Below, one piece after another: positions 18,974-29,378 of a DNA stretch of 64,000 nucleotides (positions within the stretch are counted from its first letter, which is position 1; each line of letters begins with the position of its first letter). The notes beneath the pieces are model-generated. The model saw only the letters and a list, made by a program, of their open reading frames with translations, had not been told where the DNA came from and searched no databases. This DNA comes from Candidatus Woesearchaeota archaeon CG10_big_fil_rev_8_21_14_0_10_44_13 (lineage in GTDB: Archaea; Nanobdellota; Nanobdellia; Woesearchaeales; UBA12501). The translations under genes were made by a program, and so were the position numbers. The stretch covers positions 9,943 through 73,942 of the forward strand of contig PCXZ01000023.1 in the NCBI GenBank assembly GCA_002762985.1. The letters are read 5' to 3'.

Positions 18974-19076
18974 GGGGCAGTAGCTCAATCCGGGAGAGCA
19001 CTACGCTGAAGACGTAGTTGTTGTGGGTTCAAATCAGCAAAGTGATGCTTTGTTTGTGAAATTCCCACCTGCCCCA
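18974..19076 (+). tRNA. tRNA-Phe(GAA) with a ~29-nt insertion (probable intron) in the T-loop
   Basis: Acceptor GGGGCAG/CTGCCCC, D-arm GCTC/GAGC, anticodon arm CTACG-CTGAAGA-CGTAG, T-stem GTGGG/CCCAC separated by TTCAAAT + 29 nt. Confidence 0.88.
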
Positions 19077-19160
19077 CCTTATTATTTCTATGGCACATCT
19101 ATGGCGCATGTTCCAGAACAGGATGATATATATCTATATTGCCCTACCCCACCATAAGCA

Positions 19161-20948
19161 TCACTTCTTCCTCCTATTTCCTGAAACCACTACGGCCAGG
19201 AATAACACCAGGATGAAGGCGCACAAAATAAGGATCTGATATGCCATCGAGCCTAAAGGTATATTGTAGAACAGTGTCTTCCTGAACATGGATTCTGCGA
19301 CAACAATCGGATTCAGGTAAGCCAGGTTTGCCGCTATCTGCGGCATCGATTCCGCAGGGAAGATTATGTCCGAGAAAAGGAACATCGCCAGAAGGCACAT
19401 CGTTGTAGTGAGTATGGAAGTCTGCTCTGATCTTATCATGTAGCCCAAGGCCATACCGAACATTATGAATATCGATGCGAGCATGACAACGATCAGCATT
19501 ACCTGCCAGAAATTGCCTGCAAGGGCTATGTCGAACCGCGAATAACCCACCCAGAGGAATATCAGGACCTGCGAGATCACTATGATCAGATTCGTGATGA
19601 AAAGTCCCACTATGAAATAAGTATTATGGATGGGCAGGAGGAAATTCCTGAAATGGGCGCTTGAATTTATCTCATTCAGGACAGTCATGTTCGAGAGCAG
19701 GGCGCTTATGAACATTATTATGAATGAGAGTATGACGGGGAATATGAGGAAGACCCTGGGTTTCTCCCCCAGGAGGGAATTGAAGAAGGATTTTATCGGC
19801 TTCAATAGCTCGCCTGCCTGCTCCTGGTTTATGCCTGAAAACGTGTTTATCCTCTCATCCAATGAAGACGAGAGCTGATTGAGCTGTATGATCGTCTTGT
19901 TCAGCCCGTTTATGTTCTTGTCCAGCTTTTCGATGTCTGACAAGAGGGACCCATTAACCTCATCAAGATAGGATACCATCAGGTTGAGCTCTATGCTTAT
20001 GTTCTCGATCTGCTGATAACTGCTCTCCTCAATGCCATTGATTGCAGAAAGATTTGACTTAACTGCTGATATCTGGCTGCTGAAAGCCGCAAAATCAAAC
20101 AGAGGGGTTATGATCTGGCCTGCAGATACATTGATCTGCTGCCCTATCCCGGGGATCATGCCCGTGTTTATGCTGTTTATTATGCTCTCAAGCCTCAATG
20201 ATTCGTTCAGGAGCCCGTCAAGAAGCATGTCCAGAGAATCAGATTCGTTCTTCAGGCCGCTCCTTGTCGAATTTATCGCTTCAACCTGCATGTTGAATTC
20301 TGACTGCATCCCCTTTATTTTTTTATAAGAAGGATCGAATCTTGACTTTATCTCGACGAGGTTGTCCCTCAGGCCGATCAGCTCCTTTTTTGCCTCTTCT
20401 GCCTGCACTGTGAAATTCGCTATCTGCGCCTGTGTTATGAACATGAAATTCACGGCATCCTCTATGTTTGTCAGTATCTCCTTAGTTGATTCGAGGGTTA
20501 TCTGCTCCGATTGTATCGCAAGGTTGTCCTTTACGAAATTCACTATCGAATTCACAAGGTTCATCTTCGAATTGTCATAATAGAAATTGACGTCGCCTGC
20601 AGAGAATTCATTGCTTCCTGATTTCCCTATGAAAAAATCATCCGAGAATCTGGCGCACAGGTGCAGCCTCTCCTCCTCGACATCACCCATGCATCTTCCG
20701 GGCGTGCTGTAATAATACACCAAGGCACCCTTCGAATAGAGCGCATTCACGACATCTTTCACCTGCGCAGTGTCCTTTGCATATATCCCTATCTTTATTC
20801 CGCTGACATCATCCCCCCTGAAAGCGAAACCTATTATGGCTATAAGCAGCAATGGCCCTATCACGACAAGCATTATGGAAGTCCAGCTCCTGAAAATCAG
20901 CTTGAGGTTCTTCCATATTATGAACAATAATCTTATCGGAGCCATCAT
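19161..20948 (-). CDS. ABC-2 type transporter permease with large extracytoplasmic coiled-coil region
   Basis: N-terminal TM (SWTSIMLVVIGPLLLIAIIGFAF), long hydrophilic middle, C-terminal multi-TM ABC-2 core (VFLIFPVILSFIIMFISALLSNMTVLNEI...); overlaps the ATPase gene by 4 nt. Confidence 0.8.
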   Translation of the reverse strand: MMAPIRLLFIIWKNLKLIFRSWTSIMLVVIGPLLLIAIIGFAFRGDDVSGIKIGIYAKDTAQVKDVVNALYSKGALVYYYSTPGRCMGDVEEERLHLCARFSDDFFIGKSGSNEFSAGDVNFYYDNSKMNLVNSIVNFVKDNLAIQSEQITLESTKEILTNIEDAVNFMFITQAQIANFTVQAEEAKKELIGLRDNLVEIKSRFDPSYKKIKGMQSEFNMQVEAINSTRSGLKNESDSLDMLLDGLLNESLRLESIINSINTGMIPGIGQQINVSAGQIITPLFDFAAFSSQISAVKSNLSAINGIEESSYQQIENISIELNLMVSYLDEVNGSLLSDIEKLDKNINGLNKTIIQLNQLSSSLDERINTFSGINQEQAGELLKPIKSFFNSLLGEKPRVFLIFPVILSFIIMFISALLSNMTVLNEINSSAHFRNFLLPIHNTYFIVGLFITNLIIVISQVLIFLWVGYSRFDIALAGNFWQVMLIVVMLASIFIMFGMALGYMIRSEQTSILTTTMCLLAMFLFSDIIFPAESMPQIAANLAYLNPIVVAESMFRKTLFYNIPLGSMAYQILILCAFILVLFLAVVVSGNRRKK

Positions 20949-21673
20949 CTTATGATCCCCTCGAATATCTCTTCGAATGTCTTCACATCACCATACTCTT
21001 TCCTGAACTGCTCAGGGGATTTCAGGTGCGTTATCCTGCCATCCTTGAGTATCGCGACCTTGTTGCAGTATTCATTCACCATGTTAAGGAAATGCGAGAT
21101 CACTATCAATGTCTTGCCTTCCTCATTTATCCTCTTCATGAGCATCCAGATCTTTTTCCTCAGGAACGGGTCTAGGCCGGTGGTAGGCTCATCAAAGACT
21201 ATTATCTCAGGGTCATGCAGGAGCGAGATGGCAAGATCAAGCCTTCTCTTCATGCCGCCCGAGACATTCTTCGCGAGGTTATCCTCATAGCCATCAAGCT
21301 CGACGAGGGAGAGTAGCTCAGAAACCCTCTTTTTCAGCCTTTTGCCCCACAGCCCGTACATCCTCCCGTAATAATACATATTCTCTTTTATGCTGAGGCC
21401 AGGGTAGAATGAATTTTCCTGCGTGCAGTACCCTACTTTTTTCTTTATGATGCTGGTCTTTCTTGTGACATCCTTCCCGTTGAAGTGTATCTTGCCTGAA
21501 TCAAGCTTGTGGTACCCAACGATAACCTTGAGCAATGTCGTCTTGCCTGACCCTGAACCTCCGACAATGCCGAGAAAGTCACCCTTGTTCATGCTGAAAT
21601 CAATGCCATCAAGGATCTTCCTTCCTGAGAACTTCTTTATCCCGTTTTTTATCTCTAGTAATGCTTCTTCCAT
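20945..21673 (-). CDS. ABC transporter ATP-binding protein
   Basis: Walker A GGSGSGKTT, signature VSGGMKRRLDLA, Walker B IIVFDEPTTGLD. Confidence 0.95.
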   Translation of the reverse strand: MEEALLEIKNGIKKFSGRKILDGIDFSMNKGDFLGIVGGSGSGKTTLLKVIVGYHKLDSGKIHFNGKDVTRKTSIIKKKVGYCTQENSFYPGLSIKENMYYYGRMYGLWGKRLKKRVSELLSLVELDGYEDNLAKNVSGGMKRRLDLAISLLHDPEIIVFDEPTTGLDPFLRKKIWMLMKRINEEGKTLIVISHFLNMVNEYCNKVAILKDGRITHLKSPEQFRKEYGDVKTFEEIFEGIIR

Positions 21674-21716
21674 TGCGTCATCTTATGGCTAACTAATATA
21701 TAAAACTATTTCTTGC

Positions 21717-24017
21717 CTATCCGCCGGCCTGTATGCTTCCGAGTATTGTTCCTGCGACTATGTTGAAGAGCATCATGACAATCAATGCGACTGTGCAGTA
21801 AGATGTCGTGCTGTTTATCATATTCTTCCCAAGCTCGTACCTTTCCTTCAGCTTATCCGCTCCATCCTCTATCCCGTTCGCAAGGATAGTCAGTATGTAT
21901 ACTATCTGCACGACATAGAACCCCACTATGATCTGGAAATGGAAGCTTGGGATGCCGTCTCCGAACATCGAGATGAGGTCAAATCCCCCACCGGCCCCTT
22001 CTATACCATCTGTTCCTGAAGTTACAGCCTTTAGCTGCTGCGTGAGCTTGCCCAATATGGTTGTTATCATCGATGTTATGCCGATGACTATGCCTGCGAT
22101 CGCGGGCGTCATGAATTTAATCTGGGATTTCATGGACGAGATCGTCTCTGACATCAGGTCTTTCAGCCTTTCCTCAACGACGTGCATCTCTTTTATGTAC
22201 CTTGATACGCTTACAAGGGCTTCTGCAGCGATCTGCGGGCCTTTTCTTGCGCTTACAGTGAGCACTTTCATCGAACTCTCTATTATGTTGGACGGGAAAT
22301 GTATCAATGCGCCATACCTAGGGTCGAATATCGCCTGCTCTACGCCCATCCCCATCCTTGTTATGTTCGATGACACCATCCTGAAGAAATCCCCTGTTGT
22401 CGTCGCTTCCATTACATCTGCCACTTTGCTGAATGCTATCTCTGCGGGCAGCCCATCCCCCAGCCTGTTGCCTAACTGGAACAAAGCAGCGCCGAATTCC
22501 CTCTCAAGCTGTTTTGACCTGTCCCTTACCTTCATCACATCAGTGGAGTTCAGCCTATAATATACTCCGACAGCAATACCTATCCCCATCACGAAAAGAA
22601 GGCTTATGAGCCCTGCTCCAAAACCGAAAGGACCTATGATATCCCCTTTCCCTTCCATGTTATCGCCGCACCCCTTCGATTCCTTGTAGCCGAGGAGACT
22701 GAACAGCCCTCTCGGGTCATCCATCTCTGTAGTGGTCATTATGAGGGATTCGCCTTGTTTAGGGCTCTTGTTGAGTATGATGTCCCATCCCGGAGTCACG
22801 ATGAATTTCATCATGATCGGGCTCAGGCCTATGATGACAAGAACAACACCTATGAAGATTGCAATCATGAGCGGGCTTAAGGCAATCTGCTTCTTGCCGA
22901 GTTTTATCTTGAATTTTTTCAGGTCATCGAATTCAGGGTTGCCTTCTGAGATATCAGTGCTTCCATAGCCGGACGGCCTTGTCGAAAGTATGTTCTTCCC
23001 AAGATAATAGACGCCTATGGGCAGCGCCAGGTTATACAGCGCCAGGAGATGGAACCATTTGACCTCGCACATGAAGCTAACTACAAGGGGCAGGATGACC
23101 AACCCTAATATGGGCAGTATGACTCCCAGCATATGCAGCATCGTTATAGGCGACTTCAGGTTCTGTGCATAATGCAGCATCTTCTCATAAGTCTCGTCAA
23201 GTATGACTGATAGTGATTTTTCCAGCAGCCCCATCCTCCTCTCTTCTGAGCTCTCGAAAAGCGAGGATTCAATGAGATGGAAAGCCTCGACGAACTCCAT
23301 GTTCCATTTCTTCCATGTGTCAAGATAAGCGTCCATTGCCTGCTTGATGGACTCATATTTCTCCGTCTCGACATCCCACAGGACTTTTTTCAGGTCCAAT
23401 GACAATGGCGGGGAAAGATGGTCTGCAGCGAACTCCACTGCAAGCTCAAGGTTGGATGTGTGCCTCATATATGTTACAAGATAGAATATGCAGAGTACCA
23501 TCTGGTTGCTGGCTTTCATCCTCCATGTGTTCGCGAGCATCATGGGCGCCTTCTGGAGAGGCATGACCATTATCGCTCCGCATATAAGGAAGAATATTAT
23601 GAAGAACATCGAATTGAAGAGCATGAAACTGATCAATGACCCGAGGAGCACGACGATTATCGGGCCGAGAAGGGCGAACGAGGCTACGCCTGCAGGAGTG
23701 ACATTGAGATGGCATATCTTTATGGCCTCTTCATACTCAGGGATCTTGTCCTTGTCAGGCTGCACCTTAAGGACTTTCTCGCTGAAATTGCAGGCCTTCT
23801 CATAGAAGCTCATATGCCCAGGCATGTACTCTTCCTTGAATTCGAGGTATTCTTTTGTGGTGACCTGCTTTATGTCGGATCCCTCGCTTAAGGAGACCTT
23901 GAATTCCTTATCGAGCTTCTGCTTGTACTTCAGCATGATATCTGAAACTTCCTTCTTCCTCGCCTCTTGGGGGGTTTCCTCCTCTTTCTCAGGAGCCTTC
24001 TTTCCAAAAATGCCCAT
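21717..24017 (-). CDS. Type II secretion/type IV pilus F-family (TadC/ArlJ-like) polytopic membrane protein
   Basis: 766 aa with repeated T2SSF-like helical segments (FGAALFQLGNRLGDGLPAEIAFSKVADVME...) and TM regions; directly downstream of the secretion ATPase. Confidence 0.75.
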   Translation of the reverse strand: MGIFGKKAPEKEEETPQEARKKEVSDIMLKYKQKLDKEFKVSLSEGSDIKQVTTKEYLEFKEEYMPGHMSFYEKACNFSEKVLKVQPDKDKIPEYEEAIKICHLNVTPAGVASFALLGPIIVVLLGSLISFMLFNSMFFIIFFLICGAIMVMPLQKAPMMLANTWRMKASNQMVLCIFYLVTYMRHTSNLELAVEFAADHLSPPLSLDLKKVLWDVETEKYESIKQAMDAYLDTWKKWNMEFVEAFHLIESSLFESSEERRMGLLEKSLSVILDETYEKMLHYAQNLKSPITMLHMLGVILPILGLVILPLVVSFMCEVKWFHLLALYNLALPIGVYYLGKNILSTRPSGYGSTDISEGNPEFDDLKKFKIKLGKKQIALSPLMIAIFIGVVLVIIGLSPIMMKFIVTPGWDIILNKSPKQGESLIMTTTEMDDPRGLFSLLGYKESKGCGDNMEGKGDIIGPFGFGAGLISLLFVMGIGIAVGVYYRLNSTDVMKVRDRSKQLEREFGAALFQLGNRLGDGLPAEIAFSKVADVMEATTTGDFFRMVSSNITRMGMGVEQAIFDPRYGALIHFPSNIIESSMKVLTVSARKGPQIAAEALVSVSRYIKEMHVVEERLKDLMSETISSMKSQIKFMTPAIAGIVIGITSMITTILGKLTQQLKAVTSGTDGIEGAGGGFDLISMFGDGIPSFHFQIIVGFYVVQIVYILTILANGIEDGADKLKERYELGKNMINSTTSYCTVALIVMMLFNIVAGTILGSIQAGG

Positions 24018-24173
24018 TTTAAAATACCTTTTTTGCTAGAACTTGAAGCCCACCTCTTTTTTTGGATCTTCAGTTTCTTTTATGCCTTAAATTTTATGAT
24101 ATGATTATTTTCAGCCGATGTTTTATGCTGTTTTTATGGAGTCAGACTTTCTTTGGGACCGTTCATCGGGATT

Positions 24174-26459
24174 TTACGCAATCTTCCTTTTTTTCGCTTC
24201 CCTCTTCAGCCATGTCTCCCATTCGAAGTATATTTGCTTAGGATCAAGGAATCCTGTCTCGTTCTTCACCTTTTCAGACAACAGGTGCATCTGGTCATTG
24301 CATTTGAGCGTGAATGGGGCTTCCAGCATGTCCATATCCTTCAGCTTTTCGGCATATTCGACCTGGGCCTGCTTTATTTTCGACCTCAGCTCTATATTGC
24401 CCCACATCGCATCCCAGTTGCCCGCAAAATCAGGGATATTCGCCGCAATGGCTTTCAGCACATCGCTCTCACCGCTTATCAGGTCATCAGTCGCCTCAAG
24501 CTGGTCTTTCTTAGGGTCATATTTCATGAGATCGACAAAACCATTCTCCAGCAAGGGGTCGTCTTCCCATTGTTTTCTAACTTCAGTTATCTGCGTGATT
24601 CTCCTGTTCCTGTGTATGCCGTCTGCGCTCCTTATCGGATTGGCGACTATTATGATGTCAGTCGCCTTGAAGGACGTTTTCGGGACGCCTATATCATTTA
24701 CTACCCTGTCAAAGACACCGTAAGGGGAATCGCCGTGTATCGTTCCTGCGACAACGTTTGCTGCTGCTCCAACCCTCATAGCCTCATACAATGCGACAGC
24801 CTCTTTGCTCCTGACCTCTCCTATTATCAGCGAGGAATCTCCCAGCCTCAATGTGCTCCTTATTCCATCAGCGGCAGACACCTCTGAGGAACCCCTGACA
24901 AGTGCAGAGGCGACTTTCAGCGGCTGTATGTTGAATCCGAGCTCCCTGAAAGAATCAGTAGGCAATTCTAAGGTATCCTCAATCGTGATAAGCCTGTAAC
25001 GCCTCATTATCTCTATCATCAGGCTTGTCAGGAAGGATGATTTTCCAGAGCTCCTTGTCCCTGCTATGAGCATGCTTCTTGTGCCGTCGACCATGAAGCT
25101 GAGTATCCCTGCGGCCAGGGGATTTATCATCTTGTATTTCATGAAAAGAGGCAGGGTCCATGGCTTGTCCCTGTGCCTCCTGAAAGAATATGCCAGCCCT
25201 GTAGGGTCCAATGGCTCTGTTATCACAGAGACCCTTGCATCAGCTCCAGGTATCCTCAGTTCAGTATCCAATATGGGGTTGGCTTCGTCCAGCGGCCTTC
25301 CGGATATCATCCTCAGCTTCGAGGCCCATGATTCTGCCTCTGGCAGCGTAGGCACTATATTCGTATCGCAGTCTGAATAGTCTCCATGCACAATGAACAT
25401 GGGGATCCTCCCCATCGGGCTGTTGATTGATATGTCCTGTATCTTCTCGTCCTGGAGCAGGACCTCGATCAGGCCGAAGCCGACAGTATACCTTACAAGT
25501 ATGCTTGTGAGGAGATCGATCTCTTCATTGGCCATCTTGATGCCCTTATAATTTATCAATTCCTCGATGAGGTCATGGCCTACATTGAAGAACACTTCCC
25601 TCATCCTTCTTGGGTTGACGAACTCTGCCTTTGTCGGCTTGTGCTCAGCCATGATGTTCCTGGCCATATCCAGTACATCATACTGCTCTTCTGTCAGTTT
25701 AAACTCAGGGGGTGTCAGATGATAGAGGTATTTTACCGTGTCTGGGAACTTGAATATCGTAACCTCTGTGTCCTTGTCGATGAGGTAGTGGTCTATCTCC
25801 TCGCCATTCGGCGGGTAATTTGCCATCAGCTTCGTGAACATGAAATCCGGCTTGATTATGGGGTGGAAGATCTCCCTGTAGATGTCCCTTGTGTCTATCC
25901 TGTAGCCTTCAAGATGGGGCTTTGCGAGCATCACCATCCTCAGCTTGTCTATCTCGCCCAGGATGGCCATCATTATAGAGATGTATTTTTTTCCGCAGTA
26001 TACCTCATTCTCATCGAACATCTTCTGCAGTTTTATCTTCTCATCCCTTATCTTCCTCTTCAATTCAACATATGCCCCTATCGGATCCTCTTTCAGCCTC
26101 CTGAAGACAATGTTCTGTATCTCAAGGTATCTCTGGTTCGCATATCTTGCGCATCTGCCTCCGAAGCTCAATGCCTCAAATCCGAACATATCCTTCTGCC
26201 CCAGAAGTTTCGCATACAGCATCGCCACTTCCCTGAGCATCATCGTCTGGTCATAATCATACTCATAATCCCTCTTCTGGTAGAAAACTATCTTCGTGGT
26301 CTTGCCCACCTCTATCAATGTGTCCACTGTCTTTGCCATGTAGACAGGATCGTCCTCTATTGACGGGGCCCTGAGGAGCTTCTCGCAGTCCACCCTCAGG
26401 ATTGTGTCCTCCCCTTCCCTTATGACCTCATAAGTCCATACTTCTTTTGCTGCAGGCAT
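24174..26459 (-). CDS. Type II/IV secretion system ATPase (TadA/VirB11/GspE-like)
   Basis: GTRSSGKSSFLTSLMIEIMRRYRLITIEDTLELP (Walker A), SSLIIGEVRSKEAVALYEAMRVGAAANVVAGTIHGDSPYGVFDRVVND. Confidence 0.9.
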   Translation of the reverse strand: MPAAKEVWTYEVIREGEDTILRVDCEKLLRAPSIEDDPVYMAKTVDTLIEVGKTTKIVFYQKRDYEYDYDQTMMLREVAMLYAKLLGQKDMFGFEALSFGGRCARYANQRYLEIQNIVFRRLKEDPIGAYVELKRKIRDEKIKLQKMFDENEVYCGKKYISIMMAILGEIDKLRMVMLAKPHLEGYRIDTRDIYREIFHPIIKPDFMFTKLMANYPPNGEEIDHYLIDKDTEVTIFKFPDTVKYLYHLTPPEFKLTEEQYDVLDMARNIMAEHKPTKAEFVNPRRMREVFFNVGHDLIEELINYKGIKMANEEIDLLTSILVRYTVGFGLIEVLLQDEKIQDISINSPMGRIPMFIVHGDYSDCDTNIVPTLPEAESWASKLRMISGRPLDEANPILDTELRIPGADARVSVITEPLDPTGLAYSFRRHRDKPWTLPLFMKYKMINPLAAGILSFMVDGTRSMLIAGTRSSGKSSFLTSLMIEIMRRYRLITIEDTLELPTDSFRELGFNIQPLKVASALVRGSSEVSAADGIRSTLRLGDSSLIIGEVRSKEAVALYEAMRVGAAANVVAGTIHGDSPYGVFDRVVNDIGVPKTSFKATDIIIVANPIRSADGIHRNRRITQITEVRKQWEDDPLLENGFVDLMKYDPKKDQLEATDDLISGESDVLKAIAANIPDFAGNWDAMWGNIELRSKIKQAQVEYAEKLKDMDMLEAPFTLKCNDQMHLLSEKVKNETGFLDPKQIYFEWETWLKREAKKRKIA

Positions 26460-26579
26460 TGGTCTTTTTCATCTCCTTTTTTACAATCTTATCATTTTAT
26501 GATTTTCATCATTTATTCTTCATCATTTATTCCTATGATCCGATATCATCATGGATTAGTATGCTGCTTCCCGCAAGGG

Positions 26580-26738
26580 TCATCTTTTCTTTTGCTTGAG
26601 CTCAGCATCCCCTTTCAGCCTCTCAAGAGCGACCTCTATGAGGTGGGATTTATTCCTGTATTTTGTCTTATCGCTAAGCTCAGAATCTATCCATCTGACA
26701 AGCTCTTCATCGATTGTTGCTGAAATCGGCTTTTTCAT
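26580..26738 (-). CDS. Ribbon-helix-helix (CopG-like) small DNA-binding protein
   Basis: Own translation: MKKPISATIDEELVRWIDSELSDKTKYRNKSHLIEVALERLKGDAELKQKKR; RHH pattern. Confidence 0.75.
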   Translation of the reverse strand: MKKPISATIDEELVRWIDSELSDKTKYRNKSHLIEVALERLKGDAELKQKKR

Positions 26739-26990
26739 CAGTAAAACCCTTATGGCCCCGTTTAGCCCATTATAGGCCTATTATAAACTATATTTTAAAT
26801 AATTTTCTATATTTTATAAGATATTATATATTTTATCTTATTTTCATCTTATATGCTTTCTTATCTTATCTCATCAATGGGCCGTTATATCCTGAAGGAA
26901 TCATACTACTAGGAAGTGGTCTGTCTTCTGAAATACCACATAAATGCCCTTTAAATAAAATTTATATACTCCACCCCTTTTATTTTATAT

Positions 26991-27518
26991 ATGGCAGAGG
27001 AAAAAAAAGAGGGCGGCTTTGCAGGCATGAACCTTTTTGGGGGCAAAAAAGACGGCTCAAAAGGAATGGATGCGGGCGGATCATTTTTCGGCAAACATGA
27101 AGAATCCCAGCCATTCCAGGTCACTGATCTTTCTAACCAGATGAACAACCTCGGCAGAAGGCTGAAGATGCTTGAGGAGAGGCACACGACCCTCAGGAAC
27201 ACCACCCAGCTTACAGACCAGAATGTCCTTGAGTTCAGCAAAGATATAAACAGGAACCTCAAGATGACGCATGCCGAGCTTCTTGAACTGAGGAAAGATT
27301 TCAATGATCTGAAGGAGAAAGTGAAGCTGATAGTCAAGGAGCTCAAGGATACTGCAAAAAGCGATGATGTGAAGCTCCTGGAAAGGTATATAAACCTGTG
27401 GGAGCCCGTCAATTTTGTGACAAAGAATGATGTCGATAAGATTGTCGAAGATAAGGTGGCTGAATTGATGCAGGGGCAGCCGGATATAGGGTTAGAGAGA
27501 AAACCGGAGCGATTTTAG
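26991..27518 (+). CDS. Coiled-coil protein, possibly secretion/archaellum-accessory
   Basis: Glycine-rich N-terminus, long heptad-like region, terminal LERYINLWEPVNFVTKNDVDKIVEDKVAEL; adjacent to pilus-like genes. Confidence 0.55.
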   Translation: MAEEKKEGGFAGMNLFGGKKDGSKGMDAGGSFFGKHEESQPFQVTDLSNQMNNLGRRLKMLEERHTTLRNTTQLTDQNVLEFSKDINRNLKMTHAELLELRKDFNDLKEKVKLIVKELKDTAKSDDVKLLERYINLWEPVNFVTKNDVDKIVEDKVAELMQGQPDIGLERKPERF

Positions 27519-27644
27519 GAAAATCATCTCAGGGAACCAAATAAAGGAACTGATTTAGAAAAAACGATTCACAAGCGATAGAACAAATAATAATATATAC
27601 TGGTTATCACTAAGGATGTCATAAGAGGGGATCAAGACATTAAA

Positions 27645-28340
27645 ATGGCGCTTTTGAAGGATGTATTCGCAAAAAAGACCTTTGAGCCTATGCAGAGAGG
27701 AGGCGTTTCTGACGTCCCCACAGAAAAGGTCCTTGTGATGAGGGAACAGGGCCTCTCAAGCAATCAGATCGTAGAGGCTTTGCAGAGAGAGGGTTATCCG
27801 CTGGACCTGATCAATAATGCCGTGAATCAAGCAGATATTAAAGAAGGAGTGCTTACTCCGCAAAAAGGTGATATTATGCCAAACATGCCGCCGCCTATGC
27901 AAGGGCCGGGCCAGATGGGTCCGCCGCCAGCAATGGGGCCTATGCAGATGCCCATGCCTCAGATGGGGCCTATGCAGCAGGGATACCCTGAGCAGACATC
28001 GAATGAAGACAGGATACAGGAGATAGCAGAGGCCATAATAGATGAGAAATGGTCAGAGCTCATCTCCAATGTCAATAAAGTGATAGAATGGAAGGATGTA
28101 GCAGAGACAAGGATAGCCAAGATCGAGCAGCAGCTCAGCGATATAAAGGGCAATTTTGACAGGCTGCATGAAGGCGTCCTCGGGAAGCTCACCGATTATG
28201 ACAAGGGCATAAGGGAGGTAGGTGTTGAGATAAAGGCCCTTGAAAAGGTATTTCAGAAAGTCCTGCCAGGTTTCATCGAGAATGTGAACGAGCTTTCAAG
28301 GATAACCTCGACGATGAAGAAGCAGCCTTTTAAGAAATAA
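27645..28340 (+). CDS. Coiled-coil protein with Met/Pro-rich linker
   Basis: VLVMREQGLSSNQIVEALQREGYPLDLINNAVNQ N-terminal helix pair, MPPPMQGPGQMGPPPAMGPMQMPMPQMGPMQQG linker, C-terminal coiled coil. Confidence 0.6.
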   Translation: MALLKDVFAKKTFEPMQRGGVSDVPTEKVLVMREQGLSSNQIVEALQREGYPLDLINNAVNQADIKEGVLTPQKGDIMPNMPPPMQGPGQMGPPPAMGPMQMPMPQMGPMQQGYPEQTSNEDRIQEIAEAIIDEKWSELISNVNKVIEWKDVAETRIAKIEQQLSDIKGNFDRLHEGVLGKLTDYDKGIREVGVEIKALEKVFQKVLPGFIENVNELSRITSTMKKQPFKK

Positions 28341-28372
28341 TCTCATCAACTATCTTATTTTTTTCTTTATTA

Positions 28373-28678
28373 TTATATCAAGTGATCATACAGTATTTCC
28401 TCGCAATTCTGCGCAATCTCCTTGCTTGATGGTTTCGGTTCACCATCAAGAACATGCATGAAGATAGCATAAGCTATTTCGACGGGAGTCTCATCAATTG
28501 GTGTGCGGAGGACATCATCGCTCACTGTGTGGCCATACTTGTCTTTGAGATAATCCTGCCTTCTGCGGATAAACCTCCTATCTGATGAGCGCCCGGCATG
28601 CGCTATGACATGGAGCATGCCTTCTAATTCTATGGCGAGTTCTTCTAACAGGATATCTTTTTTTCTGGCCATTAACAT
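28373..28678 (-). CDS. Conserved hypothetical protein
   Basis: 101 aa ORF with typical local codon use; no motif recognised. Confidence 0.45.
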   Translation of the reverse strand: MLMARKKDILLEELAIELEGMLHVIAHAGRSSDRRFIRRRQDYLKDKYGHTVSDDVLRTPIDETPVEIAYAIFMHVLDGEPKPSSKEIAQNCEEILYDHLI

Positions 28679-28767
28679 TAACCTAGGAACTGCTTTATTT
28701 TTTAGTTAATCCTTTCTTTATTCCCTTATCACAATCTGCAGAAATATAAATTTAACTGTTCTTTTTC

Positions 28768-29340
28768 TCACGTATGCGGCACAGTCGCGAGAAGGGCTAT
28801 CGTAAATGCCGCGACTAAGAAGATGAATATGAGCCCTATGACCTTGGGATGGAAGAATGTTGCGCCTATGTTCTTTGAGAAATCGCTTGTTGTAGTGCTT
28901 CCAGTGCCTGTTGCCGTTCCATCGCCTGTCTTGCCTGATCCTGAAAGGAATTTCTGGCCGTAGACTGAGCTGAATGATGCGATGACAATTATTATCCCCA
29001 CTATCACTATCACATATATGATCATCTTGTCCGATGATTTCAGCGCGCTCAGGACATCATCATCGCTGGCTCCGAATATCTTGTAAGCCATTATCATCAG
29101 CAGGATGAATATGAACAATAGCACGAACCATGGTATCATTATGCTTATAAGCTCGGTTATGTCAGGGATCATTATCACGAAAAAGCCAAGTATCAGCCCT
29201 ATCAGCATATGCAGGCCTTTGCTCTCGCCGAACATCTTCGTCCACTGCATGACCGCATAGACCACGACCATCACCAATATGAGGGTGAAAACAATAGAAA
29301 AGTGCTCCAAAAGTCCGCTAGATTCAAGAGGCGTTACCAT
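28768..29340 (-). CDS. Polytopic membrane protein (tandem family member 1)
   Basis: VFTLILVMVVVYAVMQWTKMFGESKGLHMLIGLILGFFVIMIPDIT parallels the two neighbouring ORFs. Confidence 0.7.
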   Translation of the reverse strand: MVTPLESSGLLEHFSIVFTLILVMVVVYAVMQWTKMFGESKGLHMLIGLILGFFVIMIPDITELISIMIPWFVLLFIFILLMIMAYKIFGASDDDVLSALKSSDKMIIYVIVIVGIIIVIASFSSVYGQKFLSGSGKTGDGTATGTGSTTTSDFSKNIGATFFHPKVIGLIFIFLVAAFTIALLATVPHT

Positions 29341-29378
29341 TTTCTCTTTTTTTAGGTTTAAATGTCAAAATAAAAAAT

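Noticed and set aside
23446-23715. Minus-strand ORF nested in the TadC-like gene and similar nested ORFs (23156-23374, 24979-25161)
   Set aside because: Alternative frames of strongly supported genes with no independent motif.
27880-27990. Met/Pro/Gly-rich repeat as a tandem-repeat element
   Set aside because: It is an in-frame low-complexity linker inside a plausible CDS; such linkers are common.
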